Source: Klebsiella pneumoniae
GTDB lineage: Bacteria; Myxococcota_A; UBA9042
DNA: 40,218 nucleotides
Assembly (NCBI GenBank): GCA_945889325.1
Contig: CAMDBH010000030.1
Coordinates: 1 to 40,218, forward strand
Reading direction: 5' to 3'
Each line of letters opens with the position of its first letter. Position 1 is the stretch's first letter. The position numbers and the translations under genes were made by a program. The notes under the pieces were generated by a model. The model was not told the DNA's origin, did not search any database, and was given only the letters and a program-made list of their open reading frames with translations. Positions 26,047 through 35,587 of this stretch are shown here, one piece after another.

Positions 26047-26081
26047 CCGCGGGACCAGTCGCTTCGCGGCCGGTCCCGCGG
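26047..26081. repeat. Perfect 10-bp inverted repeat in the leader of paralogue 3
   Basis: CCGCGGGACC (26047-26056) pairs perfectly with GGTCCCGCGG (26072-26081) across a 15-base loop, 57 bases before the start codon at 26139. There is no T tract on either side, so it looks less like a terminator than a structured 5' leader or a protein-binding palindrome. Confidence 0.55.
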
Positions 26082-26138
26082 CGTTTCAGGCGTAGGCGCA
26101 ATGCTTTGCGAACAAGGAACTGCACCAGGATGGATTGC

Positions 26139-28502
26139 ATGAAAAATTCAGGACGCGTGGCCCCAATCGCCAGCTACCTTGCAGTCGCGGTGTGTTTGGC
26201 GACGGCGTGGAGTTGCAGCACCGCCCCAGTCGAGGCCGTGGCCGACGCTGGTGGCAACCCGGGCGCCGACGGCGGTGGCATCGTGCAAACGCCCAAGCCC
26301 GCAAAATGCACGGTGGTAGGCATCGATTATGCGGCGCAAATTCAGATCGCCACCGATCACCCGATCAAGGACAAAGAGCCCAACCAGATTGCGTCGGGCG
26401 GCGTGACCCCTGGGCAGACCTTGGACACGACGTTTCACGTATTGAACAACGCGAGTTTGCAGTCGGGCTATGAGCTGATTATCAATAGCATTACCCTTGA
26501 GTATCCCAAACCGGTGGGCGTAACCGAGGCCGCATCGCCTTGGGAATGCTTGGTCGACGAGGGTGGGGGCAAACTGGTGCCGTGCGCGGGTTACACGTTT
26601 GCCGTGGCGGTTCCGCCGGGCTTTGACAAGGATTGTGCAGAGCCGAAAAACAGTGAGAATGTCACATTTATTTTGCGCTACACCCGACCCAACGATCAAA
26701 TTGTGCGCTGCGTCAACGCAGTCATCAACCACGACCTCGGGCCAACCAAACCGCAGAAAGGCCAAGTCTTCACCGCCAAGGTCTGTGCGGTGGCGGGTGC
26801 CCCCAAACTCTCGGTATCGCCACCGGAAATCGACTTTGGGACTGTCAAATTGGGTGAGGACTCGACACGCACAGTCAACATTGGCAATGTCGGCACGGCG
26901 CCGCTGACTGTGACCAACGTGGAGCTGGCGCTCAATGATATTAAACCGTTTTCCATGCAGATCGGCGATCAGACCTATCCCGGTGGCTACAGCGGCCCGC
27001 TTAAAAAGGCGGTAACAATTCAGGGCGGTAAAAATCAGGAAGTGCTGCTGCATTTTATCGGCATCGACGGTTCGGCGCATTTGTCGACGCTTAAGGTCAC
27101 TTCCGATGATCCCGCTGGCGCCAAGGATGTAAAATTAAAAGCGAATCAGGATGTAGCGTGTCTCAAAGTCGTGCCCGAAAAGAAGATGGATTTTGGTTTT
27201 AATGCGCTTGGCATCACGGCTTCCAAGGATTTATCTTTGTGTTCATGTGGTTCATCGCCAGTCGAAATCTCGGCGCTGACACTGACCGGTGCTGGTCAAT
27301 TTGCGGTGGATCCGGCGTCGCTTTTGTTCAACGGCAAGCCGATAAGTGAAAGCAATCCGCTGACAATCGGCGTGGGCAAGTGTACTAAGGCGCAAGTTCA
27401 GTGCACGGCAGACAGTGAAAACAAGGACAAAGACGGCAACCAGCAGCCTTTCACCGGCCAAATCGCGCTGACGGATAACACCATTCAGCCGGGTAAAAAG
27501 GTTGCGCTTTCCTGTTACGGCAGCAAAACCGGCTGCCCGACTTCGGTCATCATCGCGCCCGAGGAATTGGAGCCGCAGTCGGTGCTGCAGCCCAAAGGCA
27601 GTTCGAGTTTTGGTTTTGCCGGCAAATCGATCAAGACCTACAAATGGGAGATTCTACAAAAACCCCAAGGAACAGCGGCTTATGCGTTTGTTCCGAGCGA
27701 CACGGTGGCGGATCCATTTTTCGGCGTGAAAACCAACGTGAAAGGGCCGCCGCCATCATCTCCGATTCAAGTCAATGTTTCAGGAACTTATAAGTTCAAG
27801 CTCTGCGTGACCGACACCGATGACGTCAAGAATTGCGCGTGCGCAGTCTGGACCACGCAAGTCACACCCGGTAACGCGATTCACATTGAGCTTTTGTGGG
27901 ACACGCCAGGCGATACAACCCCTGATAATACTGGACTTGGTTCAGGTGCGGACTTGGATCTGCACTTTGCCGATCAATCGGCCTATGACGACAAAATCTG
28001 CACCAATCCGCCGGAGAAATGCCCCAATGGCCAAGATTGTCAGTGTCTGCCGGATTTGGACAAGGACGGGTTGGTCGATCCGTGGTTTGAGCCGACGTTT
28101 GACTGCTATTGGCTCAATGTGTCGGCCCAATGGGGCGGTGCGAGCACCGTCGACAACCCATTTCTGGACTTGGACGACACCGACGGTTGGGGTCCGGAGA
28201 ATTTGAACGTCAAAACGCCGCAAAGTCCCGATGTTTTTAGCGTCGGTGTGCATTATTGGGACGCATTTCAGTACGGAGAATCCACGGCGACGATCAACAT
28301 TTACCTGCAAGGGATTTTGACGGCGACGTTTGTCCAAAAAGTGACCCAATGCGACATGTGGTGGGTCAAGAAAATCAAGTGGCCGGACGCGACGTTGCTC
28401 GATTTTCCGGGAGCCAATCTGCCGGCGCCGTCGGCCGGCAAGGTCACGCCGAATTACGGCAACAAGCAAACCAAAGCGCTGGGCGCAAAATGCCCCAAAT
28501 AG
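26139..28502 (+). CDS. ASH/PKD lipoprotein with YfaP-like calcium-loop module (paralogue 3)
   Basis: ATG 26139 lies eight bases after AGGA; the signal ends ATAWSC, lipid Cys26. ATG 26130 and a non-ATG start at 26106 are in frame but would put extra residues before a good signal. The 787-aa product has ASH repeats (IDFGTVKLGEDSTRTVNIGN; MDFGFNALGITASKDLSLCS), a PKD-like domain (~residues 475-575, VNVSGTYKFKLCVTDTDDVK) and the family module: IELLWDTPGD, ADLDLHFAD, DLDKDGLVDPWF, AQWG, DLDDTDGWGPENLN and GVHYWDA. It alone has a ~20-residue Cys insert (CTNPPEKCPNGQDCQC) just before the Asp loop. Second of the tandem set, 260 bases after paralogue 2. Likely an exposed lipoprotein; ligand unknown. 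Confidence 0.82.
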   Translation: MKNSGRVAPIASYLAVAVCLATAWSCSTAPVEAVADAGGNPGADGGGIVQTPKPAKCTVVGIDYAAQIQIATDHPIKDKEPNQIASGGVTPGQTLDTTFHVLNNASLQSGYELIINSITLEYPKPVGVTEAASPWECLVDEGGGKLVPCAGYTFAVAVPPGFDKDCAEPKNSENVTFILRYTRPNDQIVRCVNAVINHDLGPTKPQKGQVFTAKVCAVAGAPKLSVSPPEIDFGTVKLGEDSTRTVNIGNVGTAPLTVTNVELALNDIKPFSMQIGDQTYPGGYSGPLKKAVTIQGGKNQEVLLHFIGIDGSAHLSTLKVTSDDPAGAKDVKLKANQDVACLKVVPEKKMDFGFNALGITASKDLSLCSCGSSPVEISALTLTGAGQFAVDPASLLFNGKPISESNPLTIGVGKCTKAQVQCTADSENKDKDGNQQPFTGQIALTDNTIQPGKKVALSCYGSKTGCPTSVIIAPEELEPQSVLQPKGSSSFGFAGKSIKTYKWEILQKPQGTAAYAFVPSDTVADPFFGVKTNVKGPPPSSPIQVNVSGTYKFKLCVTDTDDVKNCACAVWTTQVTPGNAIHIELLWDTPGDTTPDNTGLGSGADLDLHFADQSAYDDKICTNPPEKCPNGQDCQCLPDLDKDGLVDPWFEPTFDCYWLNVSAQWGGASTVDNPFLDLDDTDGWGPENLNVKTPQSPDVFSVGVHYWDAFQYGESTATINIYLQGILTATFVQKVTQCDMWWVKKIKWPDATLLDFPGANLPAPSAGKVTPNYGNKQTKALGAKCPK

Positions 28503-28646
28503 CAAAAATCAGTGGTTGTGGCGCTGCGCTTGGACTATTTGACTGAATTTGTAAGCAAGCGCCGTCTCCCCGCAGCGCGTTGCGCGAACATGTTAAGCTG
28601 CTTGAGCGCACGCGTTTCGGCCGCGCCCAACCCACGAGGGGTGATT

Positions 28647-30878
28647 ATGAACAGAGGAAATTTGCGCAAGAATTTGTCGCGGGGCGCAGCCCTGCTCGCC
28701 TGCGTGGGCGCCTTGGGGGCATGCGGCAGCAGCGAAGGGAACGGCGTAGGCGGGACAGGCACATGTCCCACAGCAAATGGCCCCAATGGCATTGATTTTG
28801 CGGCCATCTTTGCGATCAAGGATTTCAACGGTGCCGATGCGCAGGACGTGTACAACGTCGATATGTCGGGGCTGAAAGCTGACGCGACCAAGGAGTTTAC
28901 ATTTAAAATCAGTAATTTGGCGCCCTTGATCTCGGCCAAGCAGCTGAAAATTGGAAGCGTCAAGCTGTTTGAAACCCTCGTTAGCGACAACAGTGAAGCA
29001 AAGACCTTGAATTTTAGTTGTATCGGGCCAGGTGGCGCGGATTGCGCTACTGCCGTTTGGCCCGCGATCATCCCTGACGGCCTCAACGCGGCTTGTGCCG
29101 ACGGCGGCGCCATCACGGTTCCGCAAGAATTTACCGTACGTTACAAAAAATCGGCGCAACAGGAGCGCCACGCGGTGCGCGTTGAGATCACGTATGAAGG
29201 GGACCCGAAGAACAAAGGCCCGAAAAACATTTCCATTGTTGTGGCGTTCGGTCTGGCCAAGATCAAGTGCACGCCCGAACTGCTGGATTTCGGTCAGGTC
29301 AAACTCAGCGATGCAGCGACCGACTTGACCGTCGGCTGCCACAATGGCGGCACTGCGGCGGGCGAAATCACCGCAGCACAGTTGCTTGAAGGTCCTGAAG
29401 GTTTGGCAGCGACCGTCAGTTTTGGCGGCGTGAGCATCGATTCCAAGACACCCTACGCTGGCACGCCCAAAGTGAGCATCGCGCCTGGCGACACCTTGAC
29501 GTTGTCCGTGCATTTGACCGCGCTAAAAAGTGAGGGAAAACACACGGGGACCTTGATCGTGTCGACCAATGATCCGGGCAATTCACTGATCAAGACGCCC
29601 ATTTTTGTAAACACAACAGGCACTTGTATAAAATCGACACCGGGGTTGGTCGACTTTGAGTCGGTCGGTGTAGGGCAAAAGAAGCAACTTTCGATCTCGC
29701 TGCAAAATTGCGGCACGGGCGAGGTGCCGCTGACCAGCATTGCGTTTCCAAAGGACAGTCCCGCGGAGCTAAGTGTTGAGTTTGGTTTCGGTTTTAGTGG
29801 TCCGCCCAGCGAGGCCAAACCGCGCGTACTGCAGCAAAACGAAGCAGTGACGGTCTACATCAATTTTTCACCGACCCAAGTTGATCAAAATGTGAGCGGC
29901 AAATTGCAGGTGCTGTACATCGATGACACCAAATCGACCCAGACCAAAGCAGTCGACGTCACCGGCAAGGGCAACAAGCTTGCCAACCCAGTGACTTGCA
30001 TGGTCGTTAAAAACAAGATTACTTCCAAAGAGATACCTAGTGGTGGCCAGTCTGTGCCACAAAATCCGATCACCGTGGACGCCGCGTGCGCCAAGGCGAT
30101 TGATCCGCACATTATCAAGTCGTGGAAATGGACGATGACAAACCAGCCGCCCGGTTCGTTCGCGACTTTTTTGCCGTCTGACAACAAGCAACAAGCGAGC
30201 TTTGTGCCCAATGTCGTTGGGAAATATACGTTTAAACTTGAGGTGAAAGACGACGCGGGCACGCCAGGAAGCCCCGCGCCGCTGCTTTTTGATCTGAACA
30301 TTATCCCCGACGACAAGATGCACGTTGAACTGACGTGGGATGCGCCGGGTGACAAAGATCAGACAGATGCAGACGGCGTCGATTTGGACCTGCATTTGGC
30401 ATGCCCAGACGCTTTTTTGGCCAAAATGCCCGACACCGATGGCAACGGCGAACCGGATCCGTGGAACAATGCCTGTGACTGCTGGAATTTAAACCCGAAA
30501 CCTGTTTGCGCCCAAGATGCGCCCAACGCCAATGCCCACATCGACTTGGACGATCAGAACGGCCAAGGTCCTGAAAATATTAACGTACAGGAGCCGCAGT
30601 CGGGCAAGTTTTACCACATCGGCGTGCGCGCATGGTACGGCAAGAAATCGGTTTATGGCCTGAGCACCCCGCACGTAAAGCTCTATTTGGGCTCAACTGG
30701 GATTGCTTACAAGGATATTCTGGGTCCGCCGATGGATGAAGGCGACATGTGGTATGTCGGCTTGGCAGCGTATGATCCGAGCGTATTCAAAGCACCTAAA
30801 GGTGCAGATGCAAACGGGATTTTGCTGACCCACAAGTACCCGACGTACAAGAATGTGCTGCCGCCGTGCGCGCAATAA
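28647..30878 (+). CDS. ASH/PKD lipoprotein with diverged YfaP-like module (paralogue 4)
   Basis: ATG 28647 is seven bases after GAGGGG and begins a signal ending CVGALGAC, lipid Cys26; the frame is open to 28512 without such a signal. The 743-aa product contains ASH repeats (LDFGQVKLSDAATDLTVGCH; VDFESVGVGQKKQLSISLQN), a PKD-like domain (~residues 475-560, FVPNVVGKYTFKLEVKDDAG) and the module in diverged form: VELTWDAPGDKDQTD, VDLDLHLA, DTDGNGEPDPW, IDLDDQNGQGPENINV and GVRAWYG. It lacks the PxWG motif and has the shortest spacing between the DLDLH and Asp-loop motifs. This form is closest to the wider YfaP/DUF2135 pattern (LTWD...DLDLH...GPE). Third of the tandem paralogues, 144 bases after paralogue 3. 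No enzymatic motif. Confidence 0.82.
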   Translation: MNRGNLRKNLSRGAALLACVGALGACGSSEGNGVGGTGTCPTANGPNGIDFAAIFAIKDFNGADAQDVYNVDMSGLKADATKEFTFKISNLAPLISAKQLKIGSVKLFETLVSDNSEAKTLNFSCIGPGGADCATAVWPAIIPDGLNAACADGGAITVPQEFTVRYKKSAQQERHAVRVEITYEGDPKNKGPKNISIVVAFGLAKIKCTPELLDFGQVKLSDAATDLTVGCHNGGTAAGEITAAQLLEGPEGLAATVSFGGVSIDSKTPYAGTPKVSIAPGDTLTLSVHLTALKSEGKHTGTLIVSTNDPGNSLIKTPIFVNTTGTCIKSTPGLVDFESVGVGQKKQLSISLQNCGTGEVPLTSIAFPKDSPAELSVEFGFGFSGPPSEAKPRVLQQNEAVTVYINFSPTQVDQNVSGKLQVLYIDDTKSTQTKAVDVTGKGNKLANPVTCMVVKNKITSKEIPSGGQSVPQNPITVDAACAKAIDPHIIKSWKWTMTNQPPGSFATFLPSDNKQQASFVPNVVGKYTFKLEVKDDAGTPGSPAPLLFDLNIIPDDKMHVELTWDAPGDKDQTDADGVDLDLHLACPDAFLAKMPDTDGNGEPDPWNNACDCWNLNPKPVCAQDAPNANAHIDLDDQNGQGPENINVQEPQSGKFYHIGVRAWYGKKSVYGLSTPHVKLYLGSTGIAYKDILGPPMDEGDMWYVGLAAYDPSVFKAPKGADANGILLTHKYPTYKNVLPPCAQ

Positions 30879-31254
30879 ACAGGTCGCAACGAAATTCTTA
30901 CTGAATCTTGAAAAAAAAAAGTGCAATGCGTGCGAGGATGCCCTTGACTGGCAACGGCAATCGCGCTACGTTTGCGCGGCACTTCAGCCAGCCTGAAGCG
31001 TGGGTGCAGCACCCGACACAGTCGAAATCGCTAGCACACGAAGAATCGTCAGAAACCGCCAGCAACGCCGCTGGCGCGCTTTGTCAAACCGGAAATCGGT
31101 GCCACCGCGCCGAATTCCACACTACTGTAGATTCAGGACCTATTTCAAAGTCTTCACGGAAAAAGACATAGCCTTGAAAATGCTGTAGAATTGCCCAACC
31201 GCGCGGCGAACATGCCCATCGCCGCGCATCACCGTAAGAAAGAAGGACGCTGAC
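30879..31254. other. Intergenic region upstream of the HU/IHF gene
   Basis: This 376-bp gap holds an A10 run (about 30910-30920) and no credible gene; the open frames have no signal, RBS or family pattern. A promoter for the HU/IHF gene is expected in its last ~100 bases, but no clean -35/-10 pair stands out. AAGGA lies seven bases before the ATG at 31255. No terminator hairpin for the preceding lipoprotein gene is evident. Confidence 0.4.
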
Positions 31255-31539
31255 ATGACCAAGTCTGATCTCATTGAAAACGTTGCAAGCAAAGGAAACC
31301 TGACCAAAGACAAGGCCTCAACGGTCGTCAACTCCATTTTCGACCTCATGGTCGACGCGATGAAGAAAGACGATCGCATTGAAATCCGTAACTTCGGTAA
31401 TTTCACCGTGCGCAAGTACCCGGCCTACACCGGTCGCAACCCCAAGACCGGCAAGCCGGTTGCCGTGGGCCCAAAGCGCATGCCGTTCTTCAAAGTCGGC
31501 CTCGAGCTGAAGAACAAGGTCGATTCGAAAGGCAAGTAA
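31255..31539 (+). CDS. HU/IHF-family DNA-binding protein
   Basis: At 94 aa this has the standard length of HU/IHF proteins, which bind and bend DNA as dimers in nucleoid organisation. It shows MTKSDLIENVA at the start, the conserved core IEIRNFGNFTVRKYPAYTGR followed by NPKTGKPV, and the C-terminal PFFKVGLELKNKV helix. The RNPKTG arm tip contains the Pro that intercalates into DNA. Residues around it (NFGNFTVRKYPA) are somewhat closer to IHF than to classical HU, but in delta-proteobacteria the two cannot be separated safely by eye, so no gene symbol is given. AAGGA precedes the ATG by seven bases. It is followed at 146 bases by asnS on the same strand. Confidence 0.93.
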   Translation: MTKSDLIENVASKGNLTKDKASTVVNSIFDLMVDAMKKDDRIEIRNFGNFTVRKYPAYTGRNPKTGKPVAVGPKRMPFFKVGLELKNKVDSKGK

Positions 31540-31685
31540 GCCAATTGAATTAGGTTTTTGGCGTCCTGCCGAGCCTGCTCGCCTATGCCCGATCCGCGCC
31601 TGACGCGGTGACGAAAATAGACCGAGTTAGGCTTTGGCAGGCGTCTTTAGTTTTAGGCACATTTTTCATTTTGCAGGATTTTACG

Positions 31686-33056
31686 ATGTCGAGCCCCCAA
31701 CTACCTATTTTATTGCCAGATTTGCCGGTTGCACGCATCACAGACATCGCCAAATTTGCCGATCAACGCGTGCAAGTTCGCGGCTGGCTGTATGGCCGTC
31801 GCTCCAAGGGCAAACTGCATTTTTTGCAGGTGCGCGACGGCTCGGGTCTGATTCAAGCCGTGATGTTCAAAGGCGATGTCAGCGAAGAAGTCTTTGTCGC
31901 CGCCGACCACCTGACGCAAGAAACTTCGATCATCGTCAGCGGCACCGTGCGCAAGGATGATCGTTCAGCGCTCGGCTTTGAACTGGGCTGCGACGGTTTG
32001 ACGATCGTGGCAGAAAGCGCCAGCGACTATCCGATCTCGCCCAAGGAACATGGCGTAGCTTTCTTAATGGATCACAGGCACTTGTGGTTGCGCTCGCGGC
32101 GCCAGCACGCGATCCTGCGCGTGCGCGCGCGCATCGTGAAGTCGATCCGCGACTATTTCGACGGCAACGGCTATCTGCTGCTGGATACGCCGATTTTTAC
32201 GCCCGCCGCTTGCGAGGGTACGTCGACTCTTTTTGAAACCGAATACCACGGCCAGAAAGCTTATCTGAGTCAGTCCGGACAGTTGTACAACGAAGCCAAC
32301 GCCATGGCGTTTGGCCAAGTGTACACCTTCGGACCGACATTTCGCGCAGAAAAATCAAAGACTCGTAGGCACTTAACTGAGTTTTGGATGGTTGAACCGG
32401 AAGCGGCCTATCTCGATCTGGCCGGCACGATGGATTTGGCCGAAGGCCTGCTGTGTGCGATTGCGGCCGAAGTGCTGCGCGATTGTCCACACGAACTTGA
32501 TACCATTGACAGTATTCGCAGTGAAGCGGAAGAAACACGTCAATTGAAGCCGCGCCGTGAAGCGCTTGAAGCGATCAAAGCGCCGTTTCCGCGTATTGAT
32601 TACGCTACTGCGGTGCAAACGCTACAGGGCTTGGGCAGCGATGTGCAGTTCGGCGACGATCTGGGGGCCGACGACGAAACGATCTTGACCCAACACTACA
32701 CCACGCCGATTTTTGTCATGCGATATCCTGCCGAAATTAAAGCATTTTACATGAAGCGCGACCCAAACGACGCCGTGCGTTCCTTGTCGGTGGACTGCCT
32801 AGCGCCCGAAGGATATGGCGAAATTATCGGCGGCGGCCAGCGCGAAGACGATTACGCCACGCTGCTGGCCGCGATCACCAAGCACGAACTGCCGATTTCT
32901 GCATTCGATTGGTATTTGGATTTGCGCAAGTACGGCTCTGTGCCGCATGCGGGTTTCGGTTTGGGCTTGGAGCGCACCGTAGCGTGGGTGTGCGGCTTGC
33001 CTCATGTGCGTGAAACAATTCCATTTGCTCGCTTGATGGATCGCTTGCGACCGTAG
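31686..33056 (+). CDS. asnS: Asparaginyl-tRNA synthetase
   Basis: This class II synthetase charges tRNA-Asn with asparagine using ATP. The 456-aa product starts at ATG 31686 (AGGA seven bases upstream; the frame is open to 31608 but lacks support). The N-terminal OB-fold anticodon-binding domain ([26 protein letters not shown]) is followed by the catalytic core: [20 protein letters not shown], motif 2 in [20 protein letters not shown] with MVEPE, a hallmark of AsnRS rather than AspRS, and motif 3 in [16 protein letters not shown] ending near the C-terminus. Length agrees with the family (about 430-470). Cytoplasmic, housekeeping. A weak hairpin with a short T-rich tail follows the stop (33099-33122). 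Confidence 0.96.
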   Translation: MSSPQLPILLPDLPVARITDIAKFADQRVQVRGWLYGRRSKGKLHFLQVRDGSGLIQAVMFKGDVSEEVFVAADHLTQETSIIVSGTVRKDDRSALGFELGCDGLTIVAESASDYPISPKEHGVAFLMDHRHLWLRSRRQHAILRVRARIVKSIRDYFDGNGYLLLDTPIFTPAACEGTSTLFETEYHGQKAYLSQSGQLYNEANAMAFGQVYTFGPTFRAEKSKTRRHLTEFWMVEPEAAYLDLAGTMDLAEGLLCAIAAEVLRDCPHELDTIDSIRSEAEETRQLKPRREALEAIKAPFPRIDYATAVQTLQGLGSDVQFGDDLGADDETILTQHYTTPIFVMRYPAEIKAFYMKRDPNDAVRSLSVDCLAPEGYGEIIGGGQREDDYATLLAAITKHELPISAFDWYLDLRKYGSVPHAGFGLGLERTVAWVCGLPHVRETIPFARLMDRLRP

Positions 33057-33098
33057 TCTGCACCAAAGATCCGGCGGACGTTTGACTAAAAGCGCGGC

Positions 33099-33122
33099 GC
33101 GGGCTAGTTTCGCCCGCTGTTT
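33099..33122 (+). terminator. Weak candidate terminator after asnS
   Basis: GCGGGC (33099-33104) pairs with GCCCGC (33112-33117) over a seven-base loop and is followed by TGTTT. The stem is short and the T tract broken, so this is only a candidate. Confidence 0.4.
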
Positions 33123-33191
33123 GGCGCTGACGCCGTCAGAGCAGCTCAGATGAGTTGTGTGCCTTTGCTCCATTTGCGGTCGTGACAGAAC

Positions 33192-34202
33192 ATGGCTGAT
33201 TCAGCTCGTCGCGGCGCCCGAGGCGCCCAAACAGCATACCAACGCGAAGTCTTTGGCGTTACCGACGTCGGCTTGGTCCGCGAAGGCAACGAAGACGCGC
33301 TCGTCTTGCTCGATGAGCACGACGTGTTTGTCGTCGCAGACGGCATGGGCGGCCACGCAAGTGGTGAAGTTGCTTCGGCTTATACCATCGAAGCCATCAA
33401 GGCCTTTTACGCTTCCAAAGACATCGCCCGCCGCGTCCGCGCCGCGTACCGGCGCAGCCGCGCGGCAGAAAAGGCCAACGGCACCGCGCCGCGCGATGCG
33501 AGCCCGCATTCACTGCGCCTGCGCAAAGCCGTTGAAAGTGCAAACATTTCTGTGTATCGCCTGGCCCAAACCGACGACCAGTTGCGCGACATGGGCACCA
33601 CGGTTGTGGCGATCGCGTTTGTCGGTAGCAAGTTGTACGTCGCCAATGTCGGCGACAGTCGCGTTTACCGCGTGCGCAACGGCAAGCTGACGCAGTTGAC
33701 CGAAGATCATTCTTTGCTCAATGAATACATCCGCATGAATTTGCTGTCGCCGGAAGAAATTGAAACGTTTCCGTATAAAAATGTCATTGTGCGGGCGCTG
33801 GGGCTGCAGGACACGGTCGGCGTGGACATCACGACTTCGACTGTGCGCGTCGGCGATCAATTTCTGCTGTGCAGCGATGGCCTGAGCGATCTGGTGCGCG
33901 ACGACACGATTTTGGATGTGCTGCAACACGCGCCCACGGCGACCGCCGCCTGTTACCGTCTGGTCGAAGCCGCCAAAGAGCGAGGCGGTCACGACAACAT
34001 CACCACGCTGGTCGCCCGCATTCATCCTCCAGGCGCAACGCTGCCGAATTCAGCCCCTTCTGGACCACCACCACCGCCGCCGTCAACGCCGCCGCCGACG
34101 ACACCTCCGCCCACGTCGCCCCCGCCCACATCGCCCCCCCGCGTTGCGTCAGCGCCCGCGCCCCACGGAAAGCAGCGCAAGGCACCGGGCCACAAGCACT
34201 AA
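33192..34202 (+). CDS. PP2C/PPM-family serine/threonine phosphatase with Pro-rich tail
   Basis: The 336-aa protein is a metal-dependent protein phosphatase of the bacterial Stp/PrpC type, which reverses Hanks-type kinase phosphorylation. Diagnostic motifs appear in order: VGLVREGNEDAL (first metal Asp), FVVADGMGGHASGE (metal Asp-Gly), GTTVVAIAF, VANVGDSRVYRVRNGKL, LTEDHSL, LCSDGLSDLV (metal Asp) and GGHDNITTLV (metal Asp). All metal-binding aspartates are present, so it should be active. After the ~255-residue catalytic domain there is a proline-rich tail of about 50 residues (runs of PPP with Thr/Ser) ending in a basic KQRKAPGHKH segment, with no membrane helix. There is an internal ~35-residue basic insert (ARRVRAAYRRSRAAEK) after the GEVASAY helix. 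No good Shine-Dalgarno precedes the ATG. No partner kinase lies in the window. Confidence 0.93.
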   Translation: MADSARRGARGAQTAYQREVFGVTDVGLVREGNEDALVLLDEHDVFVVADGMGGHASGEVASAYTIEAIKAFYASKDIARRVRAAYRRSRAAEKANGTAPRDASPHSLRLRKAVESANISVYRLAQTDDQLRDMGTTVVAIAFVGSKLYVANVGDSRVYRVRNGKLTQLTEDHSLLNEYIRMNLLSPEEIETFPYKNVIVRALGLQDTVGVDITTSTVRVGDQFLLCSDGLSDLVRDDTILDVLQHAPTATAACYRLVEAAKERGGHDNITTLVARIHPPGATLPNSAPSGPPPPPPSTPPPTTPPPTSPPPTSPPRVASAPAPHGKQRKAPGHKH

Positions 34203-34292
34203 ATTCAATGCGATCAGGAGATTGCTGCGTTCGTGTCTGCATGCGGGCACCGACGCTGAACTGCGCGCGATCGCGCAAAGTCAGAGGACCCA

Positions 34293-35336
34293 GTGCAAAC
34301 CAAACGTTATAAAGTCGCGGTGCTAGGCGCTACCGGCGCGGTCGGGCGCGAGATGCTGACGGTGCTAGATGAAATGCGTTTTCCGGTGAGCGAGGTCTAT
34401 GCCTTGGCTTCGGAAAAATCGGCTGGCGACGCCGTGCCATTTGGCAATCGCTCGCTCAAGGTGTTGGCCGTGACGCCTGAGGCGTTTGAAGGCGTTGACA
34501 TTGTTCTAGCTTCTGCTGGCTCCGCGGTGTCCAAACAATGGTTGCCGGTCGCTGCGGCGCGCGGCTGCCTATGCATCGATAATTCAAGTGCTTTTCGGAT
34601 GCGCGACGACGTGCCCCTTTTGGTGCCCGAGGTCAATCCAGAGGCGATCTTGCTGCACAACGGCCTTATCGCAAACCCAAATTGTTCAACTATTCAGATG
34701 GTTGTGGCGCTAAAGCCGCTGCATGACGTCGCCCAAATCAAGCGCGTCGTCGTGTCGACCTATCAGTCGGTGTCTGGGGCTGGAAAAAAGGGCATGGATG
34801 AATTGTCCAACCAAACGATCGCGCTCTTTAATCAAAAACCGTTTGAAATTCAGATACACAATGCCCGAATCGCTTTCAACGTCATTCCGCACATCGGCAC
34901 TTTTGACAGCACCGGCTACACCGATGAAGAAATGAAGCTCGTGCATGAAACCCGAAAAATTTTGGGCGCGCCCGCCCTGCTGATTTGTCCGACCTGCGTG
35001 CGTGTGCCCGTTTTTGCTGCGCATAGTGAGTCTATCGCCATCGAATTTGAGCAACCGCTAACACCTGCGCAGGCGCGTTTGATCCTGCAAAGTGCGCCCG
35101 GGGTGATCGTGCAGGACGATCCGCTCGAAAAGTTGTACCCGCTGGCGATCGAGGCCGCCGAAAAGGATGCGGTTTTTGTCGGCAGAATCCGTCAGGATTT
35201 CTCTGTTGCGCACGGGCTGGTGCTTTGGGTTGTGTCCGACAACCTGCGCAAGGGCGCCGCCACCAACGCCGTGCAGATCGCGCAACTGGCCGTGGCGCGC
35301 GATTTGGTGCACGGCGCCGCCGTCGTTCAAGCATAA
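34293..35336 (+). CDS. asd: Aspartate-semialdehyde dehydrogenase
   Basis: The enzyme reduces aspartyl phosphate to aspartate semialdehyde with NADPH, the branch point to lysine/diaminopimelate, threonine and methionine. The 347-aa product starts at GTG 34293, with GAGG five bases upstream, and immediately shows the nucleotide-binding loop GATGAVG (residues 12-18). The catalytic nucleophile is Cys131 in LIANPNCST; TYQSVSGAGKKGMDEL follows, and VRVPVFAAHSESI contains the substrate-binding Arg and acid/base His. Length agrees with the family. It lies 90 bases after the phosphatase gene on the same strand. No terminator is evident in the 250 bases after the stop. Confidence 0.95.
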   Translation: MQTKRYKVAVLGATGAVGREMLTVLDEMRFPVSEVYALASEKSAGDAVPFGNRSLKVLAVTPEAFEGVDIVLASAGSAVSKQWLPVAAARGCLCIDNSSAFRMRDDVPLLVPEVNPEAILLHNGLIANPNCSTIQMVVALKPLHDVAQIKRVVVSTYQSVSGAGKKGMDELSNQTIALFNQKPFEIQIHNARIAFNVIPHIGTFDSTGYTDEEMKLVHETRKILGAPALLICPTCVRVPVFAAHSESIAIEFEQPLTPAQARLILQSAPGVIVQDDPLEKLYPLAIEAAEKDAVFVGRIRQDFSVAHGLVLWVVSDNLRKGAATNAVQIAQLAVARDLVHGAAVVQA

Positions 35337-35587
35337 TTGCACAGGCTGGCGGGTTGATAATTGGGCGATCGCAGCGCGTTGTGCCAAAATGGCAAAAAGC
35401 GCAGCGCGATCGTCCCGAGTTGTGCCGCGCAGACAAACGCCGACCGCGACTTACCCAGTGAAGTCGCTAATATACTTAGTTATTGCCGCGATGCGATTTG
35501 GCACGACCCATGCATCAACTGTTAAACAGCGCTGGGACGTCGATGTCGATGGCGAAACCAGCCAAGCGCGAGCGGAGACGTGGAGCG

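Noticed and set aside
26148-27080. A 310-codon minus-strand open frame
   Set aside because: It is antisense to paralogue 3, which has a lipobox and recognisable domains; no motif in the shadow frame.
31165-31200. TTGAAA...TAGAAT as a promoter for the HU/IHF gene
   Set aside because: The two boxes are only about seven bases apart, far too close for a sigma-70 type promoter.
34040-34160. CCGCC/CCACC-rich stretch as a non-coding repeat
   Set aside because: It is in frame and encodes the proline-rich tail of the PP2C phosphatase.
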